From positions 1,612,001 through 1,676,000 of the forward strand of contig JALUTQ010000046.1 of the NCBI GenBank assembly GCA_032718865.1: a stretch of 64,000 nt of DNA, written 5' to 3'. The translations under genes and the position numbers were made by a program. The stretch's first letter is position 1; every line of letters starts with the position of its first letter. Under the pieces are notes generated by a model that saw only the letters and a list, made by a program, of their open reading frames with translations, did no database searches and was not told the origin of the DNA. This DNA comes from Tilletia caries (lineage: Eukaryota; Basidiomycota; Exobasidiomycetes; Tilletiales; Tilletiaceae). Positions 44,107 through 53,522 of the stretch are shown here, in pieces.

Positions 44107-45681
44107 TAAGGTTGTCCCCGGAGTTGACGCGGAGCTGGGGTTTTGCGGACTCCGCACTCCTCCGACGGAGGGCTCCGCCGGAGGCGGACCGCGGAACCCA
44201 CTTTTGAGACATTTTTGATCTTAAAAAGGCACGGAGTCCGCCTGGAGGACTCCGCCGGAATTTACGCGGAGCACGGAGCCCAATCCTGGGCCCACTGGCC
44301 AAAAGTGCGGAGCACGGAGCCGTCAAAATGATGTGACAATTCCGGCGGAATTTCCGCGGAATTCCGACGGAGCTGTGAGGTCACATGATAGTCGAAAATA
44401 GGGGTCACGTGACCTCATTTTGGGTGCGCTCCGCCGGAATTCCGCAAACGATGCGCGGAAATGTGCGGAATTCCGAGAAAACAGTCATCATCGAGACCCG
44501 CTCAGGGGATAAGACAGGCATCATCATCCGTTGAGAGCTTCAAAATAGTAAGGATGGGCGCGGAGTAAGCCCCGGAGTGGGTTTCCCGGAGTTCCCCGAC
44601 TAGTCGGGGCCTCACTCCGGGGGAGTACGGAGTACGGAGTGCATTTTCGAGGATTTACTCCTGCTGATTGAATTCTGCAGGAGTACAGAGCGCAAGCCTG
44701 TCATGTCCCCGGAGTACGAAGTACGGCAAGGCCTGGAGCTAACTTTTCCCCGGAGTACGGAGTGACTAGCTCGAATGCTAGACGGAGTGCGGAGTTTCCC
44801 CGAAACTCCGGGGCGCTCCGGGGCCTTGCCTTTCTCAAAATCAGGTCGCAATTTTGAAAATTTCAGTCAGAAATTGGCATATTTTGCTCTGATTTTCGAA
44901 AATTTGGCAAAATTTCTTTCAGATATCTCATTTGGGGTTCATATTGTGTGTTGGTGAGCTTTACGACCGCCAACGATGATTCTGCCGAACAAAAACATGG
45001 TTGGAAGAGGGGCAATCAATGGAAGGGTCCACATTTCTCAAGTTCTGTAGGACCTCTGCGAACTTTCCCCGGAGTACGGAGTTTCGGGGGAGTAGTCGCG
45101 CTCCGTCACCCCGGAGTACGGAGTGGACTTTGAAATTTTACTAAATTCAGCCGGAGTACGGAGCTGGCGCAATGAGATGGGGAGATTTTGGTGCGGAGTG
45201 CGGAGTGTAATTGGGGCGACTGCCTAAAAATGAGCGGAGTACGGAGTGCGAAAAAGAATCTCAAAATCAGCCGGAGTCAGCCGGAGTAGGGGCCCCGGAG
45301 TACGGAGCACTCCGGGGCCCTCCGCGCCCATCCTTACAAAATAGCACTGGAGTCAATACCGCAACAATGTCGGACGGTGAACTTATAGCTCTGATTGTAT
45401 TAGAGTCATTCTGAGGGCAACTTATATCACCACTGCGCTCCGACGGAATTCCGCGCTCCGCATACACGGAGCACGGAGGAGCATTATGAAAACGCACAGA
45501 AAAAATGCGGAGCGCGGAGCTGGGATTTCAACTTTTGTATAATTCCGTCGGAACGCGGAGCTGGGTTTTTTCAGCTCTGTCTTAGTCTGCGGAGGCGGAG
45601 CTCGCCTCAAAAAGTCAAAATTCCGGCGGAATTTGGAAATGCGGAGGCGGAGCCCTCCGCGTTACTCCGGGGACAACCTTA
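44107..45681. mobile_element. hAT-like miniature element, family B, split by a family A copy
   Basis: The inverted ends share TAAGGTTGTCCCCGGAGT (18 bp). The exact 8-bp duplication GCTGAGAG flanks it (44099-44106 and 45682-45689). Removing the nested family A element and one copy of its duplication leaves 779 bp. The interior is full of GCGGAGCACGGAGC and TTCCGGCGGAATT motifs and has no gene. The end resembles family A (TAAGG..G), so both may answer to related transposases. Confidence 0.85.
44549..45336. mobile_element. hAT-like miniature element, family A, copy 2
   Basis: It has the same ends and nearly the same interior as 30,063-30,870, with several small deletions. The exact duplication CAAAATAG lies at 44541-44548 and 45337-45344. 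It is inserted inside the family B element, so it is the younger insertion. Confidence 0.9.
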
Positions 45682-45835
45682 GCTGAGAGAGCTATTGAGT
45701 GAGCTGCTGAGCGCCGCTTCGTGAGCGCCTCTTGGAGCTCGGCGGTCAGCTGCTCCTTGTCCGAGCGTGCATGGATGATGAGAATGACATGTTGACCTGA
45801 CCTGTGGGCTGTGCATTGACTCTGACTAAGTACAT

Positions 45836-45970
45836 GTGAGTGAGTGCGAGGGCGAGTGCGAGTGCGTGTGCGTGTGCTGTGTGCGTGGGTTAGTGAGTGA
45901 GTGCGAGCATGGGTGTGGGTGTGAGTGTGCTGTGTGAGTGTGCTGTGTGAGTGTGGGTGTGGGTGTGCAC
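45836..45970 (+). repeat. GTGAGTGCGAG/GTGTGC microsatellite-like tract
   Basis: An irregular tract of GTGAGTG, GTGCGAG and GTGTGTG words with no coding sense. It lies between the nested element and the right arm of the surrounding unit. Confidence 0.7.
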
Positions 45971-46075
45971 GGACCATGTGAGCGGTGAGCTGGCTGTTGC
46001 TACAGTGAGAGGCCGCTGAAACGACTAAGTCTTTTGACATCGCAAGCAAAATGTCACATTTCAGCCCAGGCGTTC

Positions 46076-46633
46076 TACACCAGCAGACCTGGGGGACTGA
46101 CTGGGAGTGTCCCAGGGCGGGAGTGTCCCGGGATAAGACCACAGGGCTGACCGGGACTGTCCTAGCGCAAAAACCCCGGTATTGTCCCACGGGGACAGTC
46201 CCAGGACTGTCAATGTAAACAACAGGATAATCTACTTTTTTTTCCAAATGCCTATGTTCAGGGTAGTTCCCTGAGGTGTGATCCGAGACTTTTGGGCGAG
46301 TTTTCTTAACCAGCCTCGCGATAATGCCAATATGGAGTGTATAAGTACTAATCAAAGAAACATATGTCGTGCTAAAAAGGCGCTCGTGGTATAGTGGAAG
46401 GTACAGGTCTTTCTGATTGTGCGGGTCGAGAGTTCGATCCCCCCAAAGTTTGATTCTTTCTTTTTAAATTTTGAAAATTTCTCTCTTTCTCGGACAGTCC
46501 TGGGGCGGTCCCAGCATTTCGCTCCCAGTCAGTCTCGGGATAGTTCGGAAAACGCCGCCGGGACGGTCCTCCGCTGGCTGAGCCCATACGAATCTGGGAC
46601 CGCCACGACCTGTCCCCATGGTCTGCTGGTGTA
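46076..46633. repeat. 558-bp inverted-repeat element with tRNA-like core
   Basis: TACACCAGCAGACC at 46,076-46,089 is repeated inverted at 46,620-46,633. The interior has GGGACTGTCCC-type words on both sides (GGGACAGTCCCAGGACTGTC left; CGGACAGTCCTGGGGCGGTC right), giving a second layer of inversion around a tRNA-like segment. Confidence 0.55.
46380..46451 (+). other. Degenerate tRNA-like sequence
   Basis: TGGTATAGTGG resembles a polymerase III A box and GAGTTCGATCC a B box, at tRNA-like spacing, with a loop TTCTGAT that would place CTG as anticodon. The acceptor and T stems do not pair, so this is not a working tRNA gene. It may be a tRNA relic or the promoter of a SINE-like element. Confidence 0.45.
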
Positions 46634-46712
46634 GCGAACGGTACGTGATTGGAGCTGGGTCAACCCCTCCACATCACCTGGGAATTTTCCCACACATACA
46701 GAAGTGGAGCTA

Positions 46713-48316
46713 CAGTGGCGAGCAGAAATGGCCGCATGTTCTTCCAGTACACACATCTCAGTCAATTGCACCTCATTTTCCCTATACTACCACGTTGTGA
46801 CTTTTTTGTGACCAAAGCACCAGATAGTAGCTTCTAGAAACTGCAACGCGCGCACAGGTCGCTGGACTACGTCCGCGACGCCAGCCCCTTTAACCTGAGA
46901 GCCCTGTGGCCATTTTTGCACCTCCCCCCCTCACCATCCATCCCAGCTTCACCATACCATATAGTAAGTGCCGCAAACTGCATGTAAGAGGGCTATTGGG
47001 ACTGACAGATGCTTTTCGCCTGCAGAACGGCAATACAATCAATGAAATCTTTAACCCCTGCAAAGAAAGCTCATATTGCGGCTGAGCTGCGGAAGGGCAA
47101 GTCGAGCCGGGCCGTGGCACGTCAATGTGGGGTCAGCAAGACGACTGTGAACTCCCTGAGATCACAGCATAAAGATATACCGCATGCAAAGCCGAAAGGC
47201 AGGCCGCCAAAACTCGACAATCGGGACAAATCCGCTCTCAAGCGTGCGATAAAGACGGGAAAAGCAAACAATGCTCGGCAGGCTCTAAAAGAGCTGCAGG
47301 CAGCGAAGGGCCTCAAAGTCTCTGTCTGGACGGCACGGCGGGCGCTGCGCTCTGTGGGAATGCACCCTGTCGTCAAGAAAAAGAGACCCTTGATGACCCG
47401 GCGGTACAAACAAAATCGGCTCCGCTTTGCCCTCAAGCACGTTGAGTGGACCCCGGAAGACTGGGCACGCGTCATATGGACGGACGAGACTAAGATCAAC
47501 CGCATCTCTAGTGATGGGCGAGAGGTGGTCTGGGTCGAGAACGGGTCGGGCCTCAGCGAACGGACGATTACCCCCACCGTCAAGTTTGGGGGCGGCAACA
47601 TCATGGTGTGGGGCTGCATGACATGGTCTGGCCCGGGCAAAATAGAGCTCGTTCAAGGCCGCATGAACGCTCAGCAATACACCGAGATCCTTACGAAAAA
47701 CCTCGTTCCCGTTATCGATGCGATGTCACTGCTCCCAGACTCTCCGGCGCGCGACAAGATCATCCTGCAGCAGGATAACGATCCGAAACACACCGCAAAA
47801 TTGGCAAAAGCATGGTTCAAGGCCCACAATATCACCCCCTCGAGTGGCCTGCAAACAGTCCGGACTTTAATCCGATCGAACACCTATGGAACACCCTCAA
47901 GCGACGCCTTCACACCTATTCGACCCAACCCAAGGGCGCCCAAGAGCTGTGGGAGAGGGTTCAGGTAGAATGGGAACGACTTCCGACTGATACGTGCAAG
48001 GGGCTGATCGAGAGCATGCCTAGGAGGTGTGCAGCGGTCATTAGGGCCAAAGGCGGCAACACAAAGTATTAGGTTTGTTGGTGTTTCTCTCTGGCTGTGG
48101 GTCTTGGTGCAAAAATGGCCGAATGAACAAACAAACCCTTTTCTACTTTTTCTACGTCCTCGGTCGAATTCAACAGCTGGAAATGCCAGCATAGAACCTT
48201 GATACGTTGCTTTCCTCGGCCCCAATAGTTGGCTATGGGTTTGTTATTTTGGAGTGGTCTTTCTCGTGGTGTTTATGGTTTACTTAAGAACATGCGGCCA
48301 TTTCTGCTCGCCACTG
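46713..48316 (+). mobile_element. Tc1/mariner transposon
   Basis: The 1604-bp element has perfect 31-bp inverted ends starting CAGTGGCGAGCAGAAATGG. TA dinucleotides flank it (46711-46712 and 48317-48318), the Tc1 target. It contains one transposase gene with a single-base lesion. The identical ends suggest a recent insertion. Confidence 0.92.
47042..48072 (+). pseudogene. Tc1-type (DD34E) transposase with one frameshift
   Basis: It starts MKSLTPAKKAHIAAELRKGK with a helix-turn-helix (SRAVARQCGVSKTTVNSLR), a GRPPK basic motif and a second paired-like domain. Catalytic residues lie in VIWTDETKI, QQDNDPKHTA and FNPIEHLWN, with 34 residues between the second Asp and the Glu. The frame breaks at the C run 47,832-47,836: before it reads AHNIT, after it PLEWPANSPDFNP in the next frame, as if one C were missing. 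The C-terminus ends RAKGGNTKY. Apart from this base the protein looks complete. Confidence 0.85.
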
Positions 48317-48356
48317 TAAGACACGCCTGGGGATCTGAGGCTACTCTGCGGACGAC

Positions 48357-48467
48357 AGATTCTGTCCTGGGTCCAGCCAGCAGCCAGATCCTGGCTGGTT
48401 TTTTGATACGGTTCCTGGCCCGTTCCACGACCAAAATACGAGCTCAGTCTACCCGGGAGATCGGGCC
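48357..48467 (-). repeat. Uninterrupted copy of the sequence that flanks the 15-kb element
   Basis: Read on the minus strand it joins the left flank (25,635-25,706) to the right flank (40,822-40,848). At the junction it has TGGCTGCTGGCTGG, that is, the 7-bp target motif twice with one base changed. It lies about 80 bp upstream of the SPB4 start. The other copy lies upstream of the KEN-box gene, in the same orientation relative to the gene. Confidence 0.7.
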
Positions 48468-48548
48468 CAACTTTTTTTGGGATGACCTTCGCTTCCTCAC
48501 TCACTTCCACCTTCGCTGCAGCTGTCAGTCAGAACAGATATCGAGAGA

Positions 48549-51468
48549 ATGGCAGCACTCGCGCAGGCACCGTCGTACGCAGGGTCATGGCCGAGTCTCA
48601 AGACGCCGCTCCTGCCATGGGTGTGAGTTTCCTGTCGACGTTCAAGCGCGGCCCAGCAACAGCGAAACTACTGACAGCGTCTCTCTCTCCCCTGCTGCAG
48701 TCTCGACACCATCACCCAGACGCTCAACTTCACCCAGATGACGCCCGTGCAGGCCTCCGCCATCCCGCTCTTCCTCTCCCACAAGGACGTCATCGTCGAA
48801 GCGGTCACCGGCTCAGGCAAGACCCTCGCCTACCTCGTGCCCCTCCTGCAGATCCTCCTCCGACGCGAATCGCCCCTCAAGCAGCATCAGATCGGAGCCG
48901 TCGTCCTCGTGCCCACCAGGGAGCTCGCTGTCCAGGTGCATGCCGTCCTCAACATCTTCCTCCAGGCTCAGGCTGCTTCACTCGCACACGACGCCGATCA
49001 AGATATGGCCGATGACACGGCGCAGGCTCGACCTTCCACAGCAGCCGCGTGCATCCCACCCGCCCAGCTGCTCGTAGGCGGCACCAAGACCACGCCCCAG
49101 GACGACTACACCCACTTCCGCGCCCACTCGCCCCACATCCTCATCGGCACCCCCGGCCGCATGTCCCAGCTCCTCCAGCGCAAAGGCGTCGACAATTCCC
49201 AGCTCGACCTCCTCATCCTCGACGAAGCCGACCGCTTGCTCGACGCCAACTTTGGCGAAACCCTCAAGCAGATCCTCGCAGTCTTGCCCAAACAGCGCCG
49301 CACGGGTCTCTTCTCGGCTACCATGACCGACGCGCTGGGTGAGCTCGTTCGGGTCGGGTTGCGCAATCCGGTTCGAGTGGTCGTCAAGGTGGCCCAGAAG
49401 CAGGACGCGCAGAAGGCGGGCAGCAAAAAGGGGAAAGAGCGGGCGAATGAAGATGGGACACAGAGGATACCTGCTGGGTACGTTGGCCCTCCTGCGTCTC
49501 TGCTTCGCGTTCTCAGACATGGCTCACGAATCCTCACGTCTGTCCTGTCCCTCTAGATTGCAAAACTTCTATCACATCTCCCGAGCAGAGCACAAGCTGG
49601 CACAGCTTGTACGCATCATTTCGTATGAATCTGGTTGTGCTCAAGGACCCAAGACAGCTCCCTCTGCCGCTTCCTCCTCCCAAAGCGCAGACGGGTTCCA
49701 AGCGCGCAAATTCATCGTCTACTTCGCCACCTGTGCTCAAGTCAATTACTTCTACAAGGTCAGTAGTCGCACATCCCCTAACTGAGGTTGGAGCTTTCTC
49801 ATTCTGACATGCTTATCACCACGCGTCCTGTTCGCCCCAACCCAGCTCCTGAGTCGGCTCCCCGAACTCAAGAAGCAGGACATCCAACTCTTCTCGCTCC
49901 ACGGCAAACAGACTCCCGCCCGCCGGACGGCCACCTTCGCCAACTACATCTCCTCCACCCCCATCCCCACCAAGGCCAACCGGGGCGCAGCCTCCGTGCT
50001 ACTCTGCACCGACGTCGCCGCGCGCGGATTGGACCTGCCCGATGTGGACGTCGTCATCCAGTTTGACCCGCCGACGGACCCCAAGGTCTTCACTCATCGC
50101 TGTGGACGAACGGCCCGGGCCGGAAGGGCTGGGCGGGCCATTGTCATGCTCGTCGGTGCTGTCGAAGCTGAGAAGGAGGGGGAGAATGTGGTGGAGGAGA
50201 AGGGAGATGGGGCTGCGAAGAAGGTGGTTGGGAAGGGAGAGGAGGACTATGTTGGTGAGTTTTGCTTTTTCTTTCGTTCTACTCCTGGGCCCCAATCTCC
50301 GCATGCTGATGAGTTTTGTCTGTATGCCAGAATTCTTGCGGATCCGAAAGATCCCTCTTCGGCCTTATCCCTACCTCCTCACCGATCCACACAAGAAGCT
50401 CACCTATCCCGGTCCCGAACCGCCACGATCGTCAGCAACGACAACTTTCACCCCACCTGACAAGCCAGCATACACCCTCTCCCTCCTCCTCCGCAAACTC
50501 GTCCTCTCCGACCGGGAACTCTACGATCTCGGCCTGCGGGCGTTCGTCTCCTTCGTGCGGGCGTACGGGAAGCACGAGGCTGGTTTCATCTTCCGGGTGA
50601 AGGAGGTCATTTGTCGGGAGGCTGGTGCGTGGGCGTTGGGGTGGGGGATGGTGAGGTTGCCGAGGATGCCGGAGTTGGAGGGGGTGTGGACCGCGGCGGT
50701 GAAGGTGGATGTGGGTACGGGTGCGAGGAGGAAACGGAAGAGTGGGGATGAGTCTACTGGTGCGGACGTGGAGGACAAGGAAAAGGTCGTGCCTGGAAGC
50801 GACGTTGGGTTCGAAGAGGTCAATGTTGACGTGAGTGTTCTCTTGATACTGGACACCATCACCTAACGGGACAGCAAACTTACGCCTCACCCCTCTTTGA
50901 TCTCTCACATTCACAGTTGCGGACATTTGCGTATCTTGACAAGGCGCGCGAAAAGCAACGACAGGCCGCCCTGGCGCTGCGAGACGCCGAGAAAGCAGCA
51001 GCAACGAGCACAAAGACGAAGACGACCGCCCATCCGGACGTCAAAGACACCGACGAGGCCAAGCTAACGAGCGACTCCTCTTCGGAATCGGACGACTCTT
51101 CTGACGAGTCTGATCTCGAGGAAGGCACCACCACCAAGAGGCGGAAGAAGGAGAAGAAGGACGCGTGGAGCAACCAGAAGGATCGCAAGGTTGTCAGGGA
51201 GCTGCGAAGGGTCAAGAAGGCGAGGAAACGGCAGTATCTTAGGCGCGTCGCGGCTTCTGCGGCCGAGGGTGATGATGCGGTCAATGGGACGGGGCCAGTA
51301 GCTGCGGATGGCGCGGTGGGACGGGATGGAGGTGGGATTGGGGCTGGGGAGGAAGGTGAAGGCGATGAAGATGCGTGGGATGAGGATCTGCGGGAGGTCA
51401 AGAGGGCGCGGGTGGAGGCGTCCAAGCGGGAGGAGGAGGAGGCGACTGAGTTCTTCGCGGACCTCTGA
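48549..51468 (+). CDS. SPB4: SPB4-like ATP-dependent RNA helicase (60S ribosome assembly)
   Basis: Exons 48549-48622, 48701-49477, 49557-49758, 49846-50254, 50331-50830 and 50917-51468 give about 837 residues. DEAD-box motifs: Q motif ([14 protein letters not shown]), Walker [24 protein letters not shown] in [28 protein letters not shown] and [11 protein letters not shown]. The C-terminal part [20 protein letters not shown] with [16 protein letters not shown] is the extension typical of Spb4/DDX55, which acts on late pre-60S particles in the nucleolus. The start [18 protein letters not shown] was preferred because it reads into the family-like SLKTPLLPW. The tail is Lys/Glu-rich. Confidence 0.9.
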
Positions 51469-51756
51469 ACGGGATGGCCTGTTGGGATCAACGATCAACG
51501 ATCAACGATCGACGTCGACGGCGGACGATTGTAACACACCCGCTGATGTTTTTCAAACTGTGTACTCCGGAACACCAATCGAAAGTGATCCCATTGACAT
51601 GTATGCATTCCTGGTGACGTTGGTGACAGAGAGCGAGGTCCTCTACAGTTCCGGGTACATATATGTATATGAATAGCAGTTGCCCTAAATCCCAAAGTGT
51701 CTTTCCTTCCCCCTCCTTTCCTCACTTGCACACCCCGTTCGTGTCCCCCCTCGCAA
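51469..51756. other. Shared 3' region
   Basis: About 290 bp between convergent stops. It includes a triple ATCAACG repeat near 51,487. No gene is seen. Confidence 0.6.
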
Positions 51757-53312
51757 TCAGATTAAGTCCCACTGACACAGGCCCGTGTTCTGGTAGCAAC
51801 TCGCCCCGCTATCTTTCTTGACATCGCAGTCCGCCTGCGTCTCGCGTGTGCCGTCCCGGTTGAGCTTGGCGCGGCAGTAGCCGGACTGACAGGACGGGTG
51901 GGTCGAGCAGGGGGCGCCGAGGGGAAGAGGTGCTGCTGTTGTCTTCGTCGTTGTCTTTGTGCTGCTGGTGGTAGTGGTAGTCGTCTTCGTAGATGTCGGG
52001 TTAGAGGTGACCGTGTTCGACTTGCTTGTTGTCATCGTTGCTCGGCTCGTAGTAGACGAGACAGAAGCGGTGCTTGTGGAAGTCGACTTGCTTGTGGTTG
52101 AAGTAGTCAGTCGACGTGCTGGCGGGCTTGCTGCTCGTGACCGATGTAGTCGACTTGGAGGTGCTCGACAACGTAGTGGACCTCGACGTGGTGGAGGCGG
52201 TGGTGCTGCTACTATTGCTCGTCGAACTTGTCCTCGCGCTGAATTCGGTCGTAGACACCGATTTGGACTTCGTACTGCTGGACGAAGTTGTACTAGGCTT
52301 GGGCGTCGTGCTCGACCCAAACGTGGCTGTCGACGATGAGGAACTCGTTGTCGACTTCGTTGTCGATGCGCTCGCACTGGAACTTATACTGCTGCTCGTT
52401 GGCTTTGACGTAGTGGGAGTAGAACTCGAAGCTGTAGATGACTTGCTTGTCGTCGCTGGCTTCGACGTAGTCGGACTCGAAGTCGTAGATACCGTGTTTG
52501 TGGTCGCCGGCTTCGACGTAGTGCTGGACGAGGTGTGATCGAGGCGAAGTGGACGTCGAAGTGGGCGTGGAAGTGAACGTGGGAGTGGACGTGGAAGTAG
52601 AAGTGGCAGCGGAAGTGCTTGATGTCGTCGTCGATGCCGACGTGCTCGTTAGCAAGGAAGTGGTGCTTGTGCTCGACGACGTCGTGGACGATGTGCCGCT
52701 CGACGGAGTGTCAGTCGTGGTGGTGGTCGTTGCAGATGAGACACTCGCATCCGCACTGCTGCTCGCTGTCGTGCTCGACTCCGTCGTACTCGTGCTGCTG
52801 CTCGACATGCTCGTGGTCGAAGTGGTGGCGGACGCATCCATCGTCGTAGTGGGTGCCGGTGCACAGGTGAAGTCGCTGTCTGTCTGGCATTTGCTGGTGC
52901 TGCAATCCTGATTCCAATAACACTTCGATCCGGTTGCGACGACCGCACACTTCGACGTCTCTCAGTCGCACACATGCGAGCCGCACTGCTTGTCTTTGAT
53001 ACACGGCGAGCCAGCCGGCAGAGCGATGCACACGTTCTGCGGTCCTGGCTCTTCGGGCCGTTTCTCCAGCTTTGCGTACGGACTCTCACCGCAGACGTTG
53101 GACAGACGAGCGGAACTGCCCACGTAGCTGACTCGCAGTTCCCCGTCGAGTACTGGGGGCTGGGGGCCAGTCGCCAGACCAGTCGGCAGTCCGTCACAAG
53201 GGCCCGTCATCCGTGGCCCGTGGGACTGGAGGCTGGAAGGCCAAAGTAGGGGAAAGCGAGAAAGAAGGGCGTTGGAACTTGGACGATGGCCACGGACGGG
53301 ATTCACGAACAA
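51757..53312 (-). pseudogene. Ser/Thr-rich, cysteine-containing surface-type protein with broken frame
   Basis: On the minus strand a cysteine-rich part (NVCIALPAGSPCIKDKQCGS with HVCD, then ETSKCAVVATGSKCYWNQDC with STSKCQ) leads into a long Ser/Thr-rich stalk with STTSKPATT repeats. It ends with a second cysteine part, PCSTHPSCQSGYCRAKLN, up to CQWDLI. The two ends resemble each other. Such proteins are usually secreted or wall-bound. A TGA at 52,962-52,964 interrupts the first part (CD*ETSK), and the stalk changes frame near 52,530 and 52,110. The N-terminus is uncertain (53,312 or later) and no clean signal peptide was found. It is either a decaying gene or a hard-to-sequence repeat. Confidence 0.5.
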
Positions 53313-53522
53313 GAATCGGTCTAGTGCGCTAGTGCCTGTTTCCCTTTGTTCTGCCTATTTTTTGAATCAAGTGAATTGCCGACCCAGGCGCAAGAGGCCT
53401 ATGCAGCTATAGAGATACAAGTACAGCAGAGAATGCAAAGCGTGACAATGATAGAGTGCTGTGACGGTATTACCGGAGAGTGTGATGCTGCGAACTGTTG
53501 TGTCTTTGTGAGGGTATCGTAT
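53313..53522. other. Probable 3' UTR/end of the LINE and spacer
   Basis: About 200 bp after the LINE stop. A T6 run at about 53,360 (A6 on the LINE strand) is the only hint of a tail. The exact end is not visible. Confidence 0.35.

Larger units (their letters stand above)
43877..46081. mobile_element. Inverted-repeat unit with 66-bp arms, host of nested insertions
   Basis: Arms at 43,877-43,942 and 46,016-46,081 are imperfect reverse complements sharing TGACATTTTGCTTGCGATGT and AAGACTTAGTCGTTTCAG. Without the nested insertions the unit would be about 620 bp. No protein is encoded and no clear target duplication is seen. Confidence 0.65.

Noticed and set aside
46380..46451. Functional tRNA-Gln gene
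   Set aside because: A and B boxes are visible, but the acceptor and T stems do not pair.
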